From NCBI GenBank assembly GCA_900769745.1, contig CAAGHX010000066.1, positions 1 to 7,086 of the forward strand: a stretch of 7,086 bases of DNA, read 5' to 3'. Shown here in pieces: positions 1 through 6,196 of this stretch (the stretch's first letter is position 1; each line of letters opens with the position of its first letter). The position numbers were made by a program, and so were the translations under genes. The notes below the pieces were generated by a model. It saw nothing but the letters and a program-made list of their open reading frames with translations, was not told the origin of the DNA and did no database searches. This DNA comes from an uncultured Alistipes sp. (lineage in GTDB: Bacteria > Bacteroidota > Bacteroidia > Bacteroidales > Rikenellaceae).

Positions 1-25
1 CCAGGTTCGAATCCTGGTATCCCGA
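1..25 (+). tRNA. tRNA 3' end, probably tRNA-Pro (partial)
   Basis: The window opens inside a tRNA. Bases 1-5 and 13-17 form a perfect five-pair T stem (CCAGG/CCTGG) around the seven-base T loop TTCGAAT. Bases 18-24 (TATCCCG) are the 3' side of the acceptor stem and A25 is the discriminator base. No CCA is encoded, as is usual in Bacteroidota. The 5' acceptor strand would have to be CGGGATA, giving a C1-G72 pair with A73. That pair is uncommon in bacteria and typical of tRNA-Pro, so Pro is my best guess; the anticodon lies outside the window and the identity is inference. Confidence 0.85.
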
Positions 26-28
26 CAA

Positions 29-65
29 AAAAAAAAGACAGAACTCAAGGTTCTGTCTTTTTTTT
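29..65. terminator. Bidirectional intrinsic terminator between the tRNA and the converging membrane-protein gene
   Basis: A nine-pair perfect stem, 36-44 (AGACAGAAC) with 50-58 (GTTCTGTCT), encloses a five-base loop. It is followed by a T run to position 65 on the plus strand. It is preceded by an A run from 27, which is a U tract when read on the minus strand; the A and T runs can also extend the stem. It sits 10 bases after the tRNA and 14 bases after the stop codon of the minus-strand gene at 80, so one hairpin can end both transcripts. Confidence 0.88.
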
Positions 66-79
66 GTCATATTACTACC

Positions 80-646
80 CTACTTTACGATAAGCAGAAC
101 ATATGCAGAAGTAATATAAGTAATAACAAATGTAAGGATAAAGAGCAGCACTCCTCGTGTATTCTTCACATTTGTAGACTCGGCAAATGCCTTGTATGTC
201 CAAATGAAATACCACACAGACATCACCGCCGAAACAACTCCCACAACACTCATAATATCCAAGTGTTGCATCACGGCATTAATATTTCCCTCCCCTGCAA
301 GAGCTGTCACACTTCGCACTGCAGGTATAGCAAAAATTAAAAGCATCATATCCATCGGTATTCTTGCAAAGAGATTAAAGGCCGCCACATCAACAAAGCG
401 CACCTTAGAGCGAGAAGCCACAAGACCCACCACATACAAAATAACAGCAAAAAGCAACCACACGATAATCTGGCGGCACAGTGCTGTCCACAATCTATCG
501 CCCAGCAGATTTATCTGAGTTATAGAGGTCATACGCAGTCCCACCTGCCAACAGAACACAGAGGTAAGAATCAATGCTGCAATACCCCAGCACCACGCTT
601 GACGCAAAGGGAGATACTTAAACGGATTGACAAATTTATTCCACAT
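80..646 (-). CDS. Five-helix integral membrane protein, Yip1-like
   Basis: This 188-residue protein has no signal peptide and five hydrophobic segments at about residues 18-36, 57-77, 85-110, 131-152 and 165-187. Connecting loops are short, and the N terminus carries basic residues (K4, K10, R15), suggesting it faces the cytoplasm. Size, helix number and the pattern of a helix containing an FNLFARIP-type segment (90-97) resemble the bacterial Yip1-domain (YIP1 family) membrane proteins, whose role in bacteria is not known. I see no catalytic motif. It starts with ATG 52 bases after the stop of the DUF2089-type gene, with no terminator between, so the two are probably one transcript. It ends with TAG just before the shared terminator at 29-65. 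The family assignment rests on general appearance; that it is a membrane protein is secure. Confidence 0.8.
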   Translation of the reverse strand: MWNKFVNPFKYLPLRQAWCWGIAALILTSVFCWQVGLRMTSITQINLLGDRLWTALCRQIIVWLLFAVILYVVGLVASRSKVRFVDVAAFNLFARIPMDMMLLIFAIPAVRSVTALAGEGNINAVMQHLDIMSVVGVVSAVMSVWYFIWTYKAFAESTNVKNTRGVLLFILTFVITYITSAYVLLIVK

Positions 647-698
647 AGCCAGTAATTTTAATTATACACATCTAAAACATATTTTTTCGCCCGCTGTG

Positions 699-974
699 TT
701 ACTCCACCCTCTCGAGTTGAGCAATCACATCATCGAGCCTATTTCGCACCGTAGGATAGCTCAAACCGAGCTTCTGCGCCATCTCCTTCAGCGAACCACT
801 ACACCTCACAAAATCTATCACGAAGCGCTGATCCTCCTCCGAGAGGCGCATCAGGGCTGGCAATCGGAAATCGCCCTCAATTTTAGTTCCACAAGCTGCG
901 CAGTGCATAGTCTGCACCCTGAGCACACCCTCACACGAAGGGCATAGCTTTGGTAATCTCTTCTCTTGATTCAT
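699..974 (-). CDS. DUF2089-type zinc-ribbon and helix-turn-helix protein
   Basis: This small 91-residue protein has two recognisable parts. The N-terminal part has paired cysteines C11-P-S-C14 and C25-A-A-C28-G, a zinc ribbon that should bind one Zn ion. After a short linker, residues 45-90 hold a helical domain. Its segment at about 61-80 (SLKEMAQKLGLSYPTVRNRL) is a helix-turn-helix like those in sigma factor region 4 and in transcription regulators. This arrangement and length fit the DUF2089 family, which has no established function; DNA binding is inferred from the fold pattern. ATG at 974 gives the whole zinc ribbon and lies close behind a good promoter (995-1025), so the start is well supported. 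It is the first gene of an operon with the membrane protein at 80-646, which suggests it either controls that operon or signals with the membrane partner. Confidence 0.88.
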   Translation of the reverse strand: MNQEKRLPKLCPSCEGVLRVQTMHCAACGTKIEGDFRLPALMRLSEEDQRFVIDFVRCSGSLKEMAQKLGLSYPTVRNRLDDVIAQLERVE

Positions 975-994
975 ATCTCAAAATATTTCTTACA

Positions 995-1025
995 CAAATA
1001 TAAGCATTTGTTTAATAAAATCAAA
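995..1025 (-). promoter_or_regulatory. Bacteroidota-type promoter of the DUF2089/membrane-protein operon
   Basis: Read on the minus strand, 1022-1025 is TTTG (-33 element) and 995-1002 is TATATTTG, a full match to the Bacteroidota -7 consensus TAnnTTTG, with exactly 19 bases between. This predicts transcription starting near 988, giving an untranslated leader of roughly 15 bases before the ATG at 974. The match is to the consensus known for the Bacteroidota housekeeping sigma factor; the start site is inferred. Confidence 0.8.
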
Positions 1026-1046
1026 TTACACTTTAATATTATTAAA
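1011..1046. promoter_or_regulatory. Possible operator: repeated TTTAATA half-sites around the promoter
   Basis: Bases 1032-1046 form a perfect 7-1-7 palindrome, TTTAATA-T-TATTAAA, placed just upstream of the -33 element. The half-site TTTAATA recurs at 1011-1017, inside the promoter spacer, exactly 21 bases (two helical turns) from the first half of the palindrome. The placement would suit a repressor or autoregulator, for example the DUF2089-type protein itself. The region is very AT-rich, so chance occurrence is possible; the binding role is inference. Confidence 0.35.
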
Positions 1047-1124
1047 CAAAACGACCATATTTTTATCGAAAACAGCGAATAAGCTACCTCATACCTATAT
1101 ATAAACCACCTCGGCACTCGGCAC

Positions 1125-1158
1125 AAAAAAATCGGGAGCGAATACTCGCCCCCGATTT
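1125..1158 (-). terminator. Intrinsic terminator of the gyrA-TPR operon
   Basis: A 13-pair stem is formed by 1129-1141 and 1146-1158, with one G-U pair when read on the minus strand and a four-base loop (1142-1145). Bases 1125-1131 provide a seven-U tail on the minus strand. It lies 24 bases after the TAA of the TPR gene. This is a textbook terminator. The rest of the 208-base gap up to 974 holds the promoter and possible operator described separately; between about 1047 and 1124 I see nothing. Confidence 0.92.
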
Positions 1159-1182
1159 ATCGAAACAAATTATATCGAAATA

Positions 1183-2535
1183 TTACTTGTTCTTAGCCTC
1201 GTTGAAAAGCTTGTTGTACTTGTCGAACTTAGCCTGGATACCCTCCTCCTCACGGAGACGGAATGTCAAAGACTTCAACACCTCCAAAGTGCTCAAGTTC
1301 TTTGGGTTAGCCTCGTAAGACTTCTCCAAGTAAGGAATAGCCTCCTTGTAAACTGCGATAATCTTAGCCTGGTCAGCCTTGAACTCGTCGTTGCTCTTAT
1401 AGTCACGCTGGTTGAACTCGTTGTTCAAACCGTCAGCCTTCAATACATAGAAGTAACCTACATAGTAGAGTGACTGAGCATCCTTAGGATCCAACTCAAC
1501 AACCTTCTTGAATGAGTCGATGCTCTGGTCATAATCCTTCAAGCTGTAGAAGATACGACCACGGCCATACCACAAGCCCTTGTTCTTAGGATCACGCTTC
1601 AAAGCGCCATCAACAACCTCGATGAGCTCCTTAGGATCACCAGCACCAGCTGTGTAAACATTAATAAGACCCTCGATGATGTTGTCGTTGTTAGGATACT
1701 TAGCCAAACCGTCCATCAAAAGCTTCTTGCACTTGTCCATGTTAGCCATCTTAACAGACTCTTTAGCGTTGTTGTAGTAGCTAATAAACAAGTAGTAGTA
1801 GATATCACCATTCTCATCTACGAAACCAGCGTCAATAGCCTTTGACAAGTTCTCGATAGCCAAGTCATAAGACTCAGGGTTGTTTGCGCCATCAGCTACA
1901 TAGAAGTAACCAGCATAGTAGAGGTAGTCAGCCTTCTTGTCGCCCTCGTAAGCTGGGTGCTCCTGCACCTTGTAAGCCATTGTGTAGTTGTAAGCAGCCT
2001 TGATGTACTCACCTGTCATAGTGAAAGCGTTACCAGTCTTTGAGTAGTAATCCTCCAACTTCTTTACAGGGTCCTTCAAACGAGCGATAGCCTTAGGATC
2101 CATCTCAGCAGCCTTAGTATAAGACTCCAAAGCTATAGCAGCCAAATCCTCCTTCTTGATAGTCATTGTCTGTGACCAAGTAGCGATCTTACCGTTAGCT
2201 ACATAGAGCTTAAACCATGGATAAACCATCTCAGTGTACTTCTCACCTGCCAAAACAACGCCGTCCTTCTTGCTCTCAGGATCACCGATGTTTACATAAG
2301 TCTGCTCGTAATCAGCACCTGTGTAGAGGTCTGCTGTTGGGAGGTTTGCTGCCTCGTAGTAAGCCTTACCGTGGTTGATCCAAGTAGCTGACTTAGCAGC
2401 CTTCTTAGCATCCTGAAGAGTAGCATCAGCCTTCTTCAACTTTGCAATCTCAGCATCACGATCGATGTTCTGAGCGTTTGCCATTGGCGCAGCCATAACC
2501 ATTACAGCCATCGCCATAAAAATCAATCTTTTCAT
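1183..2535 (-). CDS. Exported tetratricopeptide-repeat protein encoded behind gyrA
   Basis: This 450-residue protein starts with a clear signal peptide: basic K2-R3, a Met/Ala-rich hydrophobic core, and a signal peptidase I site after ANA (21), so the mature protein begins QN and is periplasmic or envelope-associated. There is no lipobox cysteine. The rest is helical and holds several TPR-like repeats, at about 168-195, 203-236, 246-281, 321-350 (the most canonical, with W322, G324, D334 and P350) and 390-411. The segment 52-130 is not TPR-like and I do not recognise it. A motif YYxGYFYV followed by ADGxNN occurs twice, at 206-219 and 357-372. Codon use is strongly biased (Lys almost always AAG, Asn AAC, Glu GAG, Tyr TAC), unlike the LolA-like gene, which suggests high expression. 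It lies 50 bases after gyrA with no promoter match between, so it is probably cotranscribed. Function is unknown; TPR domains usually bind protein partners. Confidence 0.9.
   Translation of the reverse strand: MKRLIFMAMAVMVMAAPMANAQNIDRDAEIAKLKKADATLQDAKKAAKSATWINHGKAYYEAANLPTADLYTGADYEQTYVNIGDPESKKDGVVLAGEKYTEMVYPWFKLYVANGKIATWSQTMTIKKEDLAAIALESYTKAAEMDPKAIARLKDPVKKLEDYYSKTGNAFTMTGEYIKAAYNYTMAYKVQEHPAYEGDKKADYLYYAGYFYVADGANNPESYDLAIENLSKAIDAGFVDENGDIYYYLFISYYNNAKESVKMANMDKCKKLLMDGLAKYPNNDNIIEGLINVYTAGAGDPKELIEVVDGALKRDPKNKGLWYGRGRIFYSLKDYDQSIDSFKKVVELDPKDAQSLYYVGYFYVLKADGLNNEFNQRDYKSNDEFKADQAKIIAVYKEAIPYLEKSYEANPKNLSTLEVLKSLTFRLREEEGIQAKFDKYNKLFNEAKNK
1444..1470. repeat. 27-base direct repeat within the TPR gene, copy nearer the 3' end of the gene
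   Basis: Bases 1444-1470 match 1897-1923 at 25 of 27 positions, differing only in a central dinucleotide. The copies are 453 bases (151 codons) apart and in the same reading frame. They encode the repeated YYxGYFYV motif. Either an internal duplication or a conserved motif written with the same preferred codons explains it. Confidence 0.75.
1897..1923. repeat. 27-base direct repeat within the TPR gene, copy nearer the 5' end of the gene
   Basis: This is the partner of the copy at 1444-1470, with 25 of 27 bases identical. It encodes YYAGYFYV (residues 206-213), against YYVGYFYV (357-364) in the other copy. Each is followed shortly by an ADGxNN loop. Confidence 0.75.
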
Positions 2536-2585
2536 AAATCTAAATTTTAATGAAAACGTTTTGTATTAGTTGTTAAAAATTCTCT

Positions 2586-5180
2586 TTATTCAGCATCGGT
2601 TGCTGTCTGCTCTGTCGCTGCAGCCTCAGCCACCTGACCCTCAACCGCTGGAGCAACACCCTCTGCAGGTGCACCCTCAACTACCTCAAGGTTCTCAGCC
2701 GACTCAGCATCGTCGTTAGCAGGAACTGCCATAACCGAAGCAATAGCATCGCCATCACGCAAGTTGATGATTCTCACACCCTGAGTTGCACGGCCCGCCA
2801 AGCGAATCTGCGACACCTCAGTACGGATTGTTACACCCGAACGGTTGATAATCATAAGGTCGTTATCGTCGTTTACGGCCTGGATAGAGATCAAATCACC
2901 AGTCTTGTCGGTAATGTTGATAGTCTTCACACCCTTACCACCACGGTTAGTGATACGATACTCATCCAAATCGGTACGCTTACCGAAACCGTTCTCTGAC
3001 AATACCAGTACGTCGCGCTTAGCATTTGGCTCGATACAAATCATACCTACAGCCTCGTTGCCCTCCTCAAGAGCGATACCGCGAACACCCATACTTGTAC
3101 GGCCTACTGGGCGAACAATCTCCTCGTTGAAGCGGATAGCCTTACCGCCACGAGCTGCAATCATCACCTCAGCCTCACCACTGGTAATCTTAGCCTCAAT
3201 GAGCTGATCACCCTCGCGGATAACGATAGCGTTCACACCATTCTGACGAGGACGAGAGTAAGCCTCAAGCTTAGTCTTCTTGATTACACCCTCCTTAGTA
3301 CACATCACGATGAAGTTCTCGTTGATGTACTGCTCGTCGTTAAGGTTCTTAGTGTTGATGTATGCACGTACCTTATCATCTGGATCAATCTGGATGATAT
3401 TCTGAATTGCACGACCCTTCGAAGTGCGTGTACCCTCTGGAATCTGGTAAACCTTCAACCAGTAGCAACGACCCTTCTCTGTAAAGAACATCATTGTATT
3501 GTGCATCGAAGCAACATAGATGTGCTCGATAAAGTCCTCATCACGAGTAGCGCTACCCTTCGAGCCTACACCACCACGGTTCTGTGTGCGGTACTCTGCA
3601 AGTGGAGTACGCTTGATGTAACCCATATGCGAGATGGTGATAACCATATCCTCATCAGCATAGAAGTCCTCAGGGTTGAACTCCTCAGAAGAGTAGACAA
3701 TCTCAGTACGACGCTCGTCGCCGTAAGTATTCTTAATCTCGATAAGCTCGTCCTTCACGATCTGCATCTGCATATCAACACTTGCCAATACATCGGTGTA
3801 GTAAGCAATCAGACGCTCCAACTCAGCGTGCTCTGCCTCCAACTTCTCACGCTCCAAGCCTGTGAGCTGACGAAGACGCATCTCCACAATAGCTGTAGAC
3901 TGAATCTCGCTCAAACCGAAACGCTCCTGCAGAGTCTGCTTTGCAATCTCGGTGCTACGTGATGCCTTGATAATCTGTACAATCTCGTCGATATTGTCCT
4001 GAGCGATAAGCAAGCCCTGAACGATATGCATACGATCCTGTGCCTTCTTCAAATCGAAGCGAGTACGACGTACTACTACATCGTGACGGTGCTCCACGAA
4101 GTGCTTGATCAAGTCCTTCAAGTTCAGAAGCATAGGACGGCCATTCACCAACGCGATGTTGTTAACGGCAAACGATGTCTGCAACTGAGTGTTCTTGAAG
4201 AGTGTGTTGAGCACTACGTTAGCCGATGCGTCACGCTTAACCTCGATAGCGATACGAGTACCCTGGCGGTCACTCTCATCGTTGATGTGAGAGATACCCT
4301 CCAACTTCTTCTCGTTGACCAACTCGCCGATACGCTTAATCATCTCGGCCTTGTTGACCATATATGGAATCTCCGTTACTACGATTGTCTCGTGGCCAGT
4401 AGCCGAAGTCTCAATCTCGGTGCGGGCACGCATCATCACGCGACCACGACCTGTCAAAAGAGCCTCCTTAACACCCTCGTAACCATAAATCAACGCACCA
4501 GTTGGGAAGTCAGGACCCTTTACGTACTGCAACAACTCCTCACACTCGCAATCTGGATTATCGACATATGCACAGCAGGCATCAACAACCTCGCTCAAGT
4601 TATGAGGGGCCATATTTGTAGCCATACCTACGGCAATACCACTCGCTCCATTTACCAACAACAAAGGAATCTTAGTAGGCAATACGGTTGGCTCCTTCAT
4701 CGTATCGTCGAAGTTGGTAGTCCAATCGATTGTCTCTTTGTCGATATCCGCCATCACCTCGTCGGTAATCTTCTGCATACGAGCCTCGGTATAACGCATA
4801 GCCGCAGCCGAGTCACCGTCCATAGAACCGAAGTTACCCTGGCCCTCTACCAATGGGTAGCGCATAGCCCAATCCTGAGCCATACGAACCATAGCCTCAT
4901 ACACTGAGCTATCGCCGTGAGGGTGGAACTTACCGAGTACGTCTCCCACGATACGGGCAGACTTACGAGTAGGCTTGTCGGAATAGAGATTCAGCTCAGC
5001 GCTCATATCGTAGAGAATACGACGATGTACGGGCTTCAAACCGTCGCGCACATCGGGCAACGCACGCGATACGATAACCGACATCGAGTAGTCGATATAG
5101 GCTGACTTCATCTGCTCCTCGATTTTGATAGGAATAATCTTTCCCACTAACGAGGTATTCTTTTCTTCTTCAGTCAACAT
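2586..5180 (-). CDS. gyrA: DNA gyrase subunit A
   Basis: GyrA is the DNA-breaking and rejoining subunit of gyrase (A2B2), which adds negative supercoils using ATP bound by GyrB. Using the ATG at 5180 (864 residues, near the family's usual 800-890), the breakage-reunion domain covers about 30-500. It includes the catalytic tyrosine Y130 in AAAMRYTEAR and the quinolone region GKFHPHGDSSVYE with S91 and E95 at the positions of E. coli Ser83 and Asp87. The C-terminal DNA-wrapping domain shows six blade signatures, near 512, 563, 623, 671, 723 and 774, which favours GyrA over ParC. The GyrA box after blade 1 is altered (QNRGGVG, 533-539), while blade 5 has NRGGKG (745-750). The last 43 residues are an acidic, Ala/Glu-rich tail. 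A TTG two codons upstream (5186) is in frame but ATG is the likelier start. First gene of an operon with the TPR gene. Confidence 0.97.
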   Translation of the reverse strand: MLTEEEKNTSLVGKIIPIKIEEQMKSAYIDYSMSVIVSRALPDVRDGLKPVHRRILYDMSAELNLYSDKPTRKSARIVGDVLGKFHPHGDSSVYEAMVRMAQDWAMRYPLVEGQGNFGSMDGDSAAAMRYTEARMQKITDEVMADIDKETIDWTTNFDDTMKEPTVLPTKIPLLLVNGASGIAVGMATNMAPHNLSEVVDACCAYVDNPDCECEELLQYVKGPDFPTGALIYGYEGVKEALLTGRGRVMMRARTEIETSATGHETIVVTEIPYMVNKAEMIKRIGELVNEKKLEGISHINDESDRQGTRIAIEVKRDASANVVLNTLFKNTQLQTSFAVNNIALVNGRPMLLNLKDLIKHFVEHRHDVVVRRTRFDLKKAQDRMHIVQGLLIAQDNIDEIVQIIKASRSTEIAKQTLQERFGLSEIQSTAIVEMRLRQLTGLEREKLEAEHAELERLIAYYTDVLASVDMQMQIVKDELIEIKNTYGDERRTEIVYSSEEFNPEDFYADEDMVITISHMGYIKRTPLAEYRTQNRGGVGSKGSATRDEDFIEHIYVASMHNTMMFFTEKGRCYWLKVYQIPEGTRTSKGRAIQNIIQIDPDDKVRAYINTKNLNDEQYINENFIVMCTKEGVIKKTKLEAYSRPRQNGVNAIVIREGDQLIEAKITSGEAEVMIAARGGKAIRFNEEIVRPVGRTSMGVRGIALEEGNEAVGMICIEPNAKRDVLVLSENGFGKRTDLDEYRITNRGGKGVKTINITDKTGDLISIQAVNDDNDLMIINRSGVTIRTEVSQIRLAGRATQGVRIINLRDGDAIASVMAVPANDDAESAENLEVVEGAPAEGVAPAVEGQVAEAAATEQTATDAE

Positions 5181-5335
5181 TGTCAATATATTTCTGTTTA
5201 GTTTACTCTTGCTTTACCCGCTAACTTTAGGCTTATGTTTTCGCTGTTTACTACCCCATTTTTCGACCCCGCAAGGCCCACTTCTGAGGTTTTACAATCT
5301 CGGCAGAAAACCGCCCTTAGTTTCGCACGTATTTT
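5181..5335 (-). other. Predicted gyrA 5' leader, about 155 bases
   Basis: From the predicted start near 5335 to the ATG, about 155 bases are noncoding. They contain one small hairpin (5302-5306 with 5311-5315, loop AAAA) and a two-codon ATG-GGG-TAG, but no riboswitch that I recognise, no terminator and no ribosome-binding sequence. Positive-strand and minus-strand open frames here show no protein-like features. Confidence 0.4.
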
Positions 5336-5341
5336 AATAAG

Positions 5342-5372
5342 CAAAAGTACTCTTTTTTTCGCATATAACCAA
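5342..5372 (-). promoter_or_regulatory. Likely gyrA promoter, Bacteroidota type
   Basis: On the minus strand 5342-5349 reads TACTTTTG, a full match to the -7 consensus TAnnTTTG. Nineteen bases upstream, 5369-5372 reads TTGG, a three-of-four match to the -33 TTTG. No other -7 match lies between here and the gyrA start. Together with the terminator at 5457-5490, this separates gyrA from the LolA-like gene upstream. Bases 5373-5456 show no further recognisable signal. Confidence 0.6.
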
Positions 5373-5456
5373 TTTTGCAGATGCTTTTTTGCCCCAAAAA
5401 CTACGTTTTATCCATCAAACATCCTATTTTTGGCTATTTTCAGCCGTTTTAAGAGC

Positions 5457-5490
5457 AAAAAAAAATTCTCCCGACGGGTGGTCGAGAGAA
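5457..5490 (-). terminator. Intrinsic terminator of the ftsK/LolA-like gene pair
   Basis: Bases 5481-5490 and 5466-5475 form a ten-pair stem on the minus strand (one G-U pair) with a five-base loop. They are followed by nine U residues (5457-5465). The hairpin begins 57 bases after the TAG of the LolA-like gene; the bases between (5491-5547) contain nothing else recognisable. Confidence 0.92.
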
Positions 5491-5547
5491 AATCTCATTT
5501 TTCATATATTTTCACTCGACGTGACGGTTCGACCACGGCTCTGGGTA

Positions 5548-6144
5548 CTATCTGAAATCTACCACCTCGTAGCCACGGTAAGCCGACTGATTAAATCGCT
5601 TTATCTGCTCCTTTGTCGTACCGATTGAGACCACCTTGACAGTCACTCGCTCATCGTAGAGTTCATACTCCAACTCCATTGGGCGACCACTCTTTTCGTC
5701 CGACGAAAGTATGATCACACCCTCTATATCTTTATCCTCAGCAGAGAGCCTAAGTTTCGACTGTCCAGCCCCCGAAAGCTCCTCCTTTACAGAGTAATCA
5801 CTACCCACAAAATCGAAGCAACGAGTTGGGTTATCCAACACATTTCGGCTCGCAGTATTGACCTCGTCGATATTTATCTCTTTGCGCTCATTGTCAACCT
5901 CATAGCGCACCTTGCCATCGCAATACACCTCTGCCGTTCCCACGTTCATATAGTAGCTATCGCCATCTACTCTGAAGTAGCCTTTTGCGGAATATTCGCC
6001 TGCCGAGAGCGCGAAGCTAACCTCGTAACGCCCCAGCGCCTTAACATACTTTGCTACTCGCTGCAACGCCTGCGATGCGCCACCCTGAGCCATCGCTACA
6101 CTCGCCGCAAACGACATAGCAAATATCAATAATATCTTTCGCAT
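5548..6144 (-). CDS. LolA-like periplasmic outer-membrane lipoprotein carrier
   Basis: LolA takes lipoproteins from the inner-membrane Lol transporter and carries them across the periplasm to the outer membrane. Starting at the ATG at 6144, this is a 198-residue protein with a signal peptide (R2-K3, hydrophobic 4-17) and a signal peptidase I site after AMA (19). The mature part is about the length of LolA and is rich in beta strands. The stretch at about 54-92 (AKGYFRVDGDSYYM, then CDGKVRYEVD and INI) follows the LolA pattern of a strand carrying the substrate-exposure sentence, then a dG-x-x-y-x-yd hairpin. Similarity to E. coli LolA is low, so the call leans on architecture plus position behind ftsK, which I recall as common in Bacteroidales. 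A GTG at 6150 is in frame, but ATG places the signal peptide properly. The gene uses AAA and ATA codons that are rare in gyrA and the TPR gene. Confidence 0.75.
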   Translation of the reverse strand: MRKILLIFAMSFAASVAMAQGGASQALQRVAKYVKALGRYEVSFALSAGEYSAKGYFRVDGDSYYMNVGTAEVYCDGKVRYEVDNERKEINIDEVNTASRNVLDNPTRCFDFVGSDYSVKEELSGAGQSKLRLSAEDKDIEGVIILSSDEKSGRPMELEYELYDERVTVKVVSIGTTKEQIKRFNQSAYRGYEVVDFR

Positions 6145-6167
6145 ACTCACTCTCTTTTATAAGAAAA

Positions 6168-6196
6168 CGGATATACCACGCTAAATAGTATATCCG
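6168..6196 (-). terminator. Hairpin with weak U tail between ftsK and the LolA-like gene
   Basis: A perfect nine-pair stem, 6188-6196 with 6168-6176 (CGGATATAC/GTATATCCG), has an 11-base loop. On the minus strand it is followed by TTTTCTTAT. It occupies the 67-base gap after the ftsK stop and ends 23 bases before the LolA-like ATG. The interrupted U tract makes it a weak or partial terminator, or an RNA processing or stabilising element. I find no promoter for the LolA-like gene in the gap, so some read-through seems required. Confidence 0.5.

Noticed and set aside
192..518. Plus-strand open frame opposite the membrane-protein gene
   Set aside because: It is a shadow of the five-helix coding sequence; no promoter and no recognisable protein.
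2553..2562. Palindrome AAAACGTTTT in the gap between gyrA and the TPR gene
   Set aside because: It is only ten bases in AT-rich sequence, with no loop and no link to a promoter; too short to call an operator or terminator.
3501..3962. Plus-strand open frame opposite gyrA
   Set aside because: It is a shadow of gyrA codon bias; no supporting signals.
4026..4907. Plus-strand open frame of 293 codons opposite gyrA
   Set aside because: It is antisense to the conserved breakage-reunion domain of gyrA, and its translation is Leu/His/Thr/Val-rich with no domain pattern, as expected from the complement of biased codons.
2586..5180. Possibility that the gyrase gene is parC (topoisomerase IV)
   Set aside because: All six wrapping-domain blade signatures and GyrA-box-like motifs are present, which fits GyrA.
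5181..5335. Riboswitch or leader peptide in the gyrA leader
   Set aside because: No known aptamer pattern was recognised, no terminator-type hairpin lies before the start, and the only minimal frame is ATG-GGG-TAG.
5125..5628. Overlapping plus-strand open frames across the gyrA upstream gap
   Set aside because: They run over the gyrA start, promoter, terminator and the LolA-like gene end; compositions are Phe/Ser-rich from T-rich DNA and no promoter precedes them.
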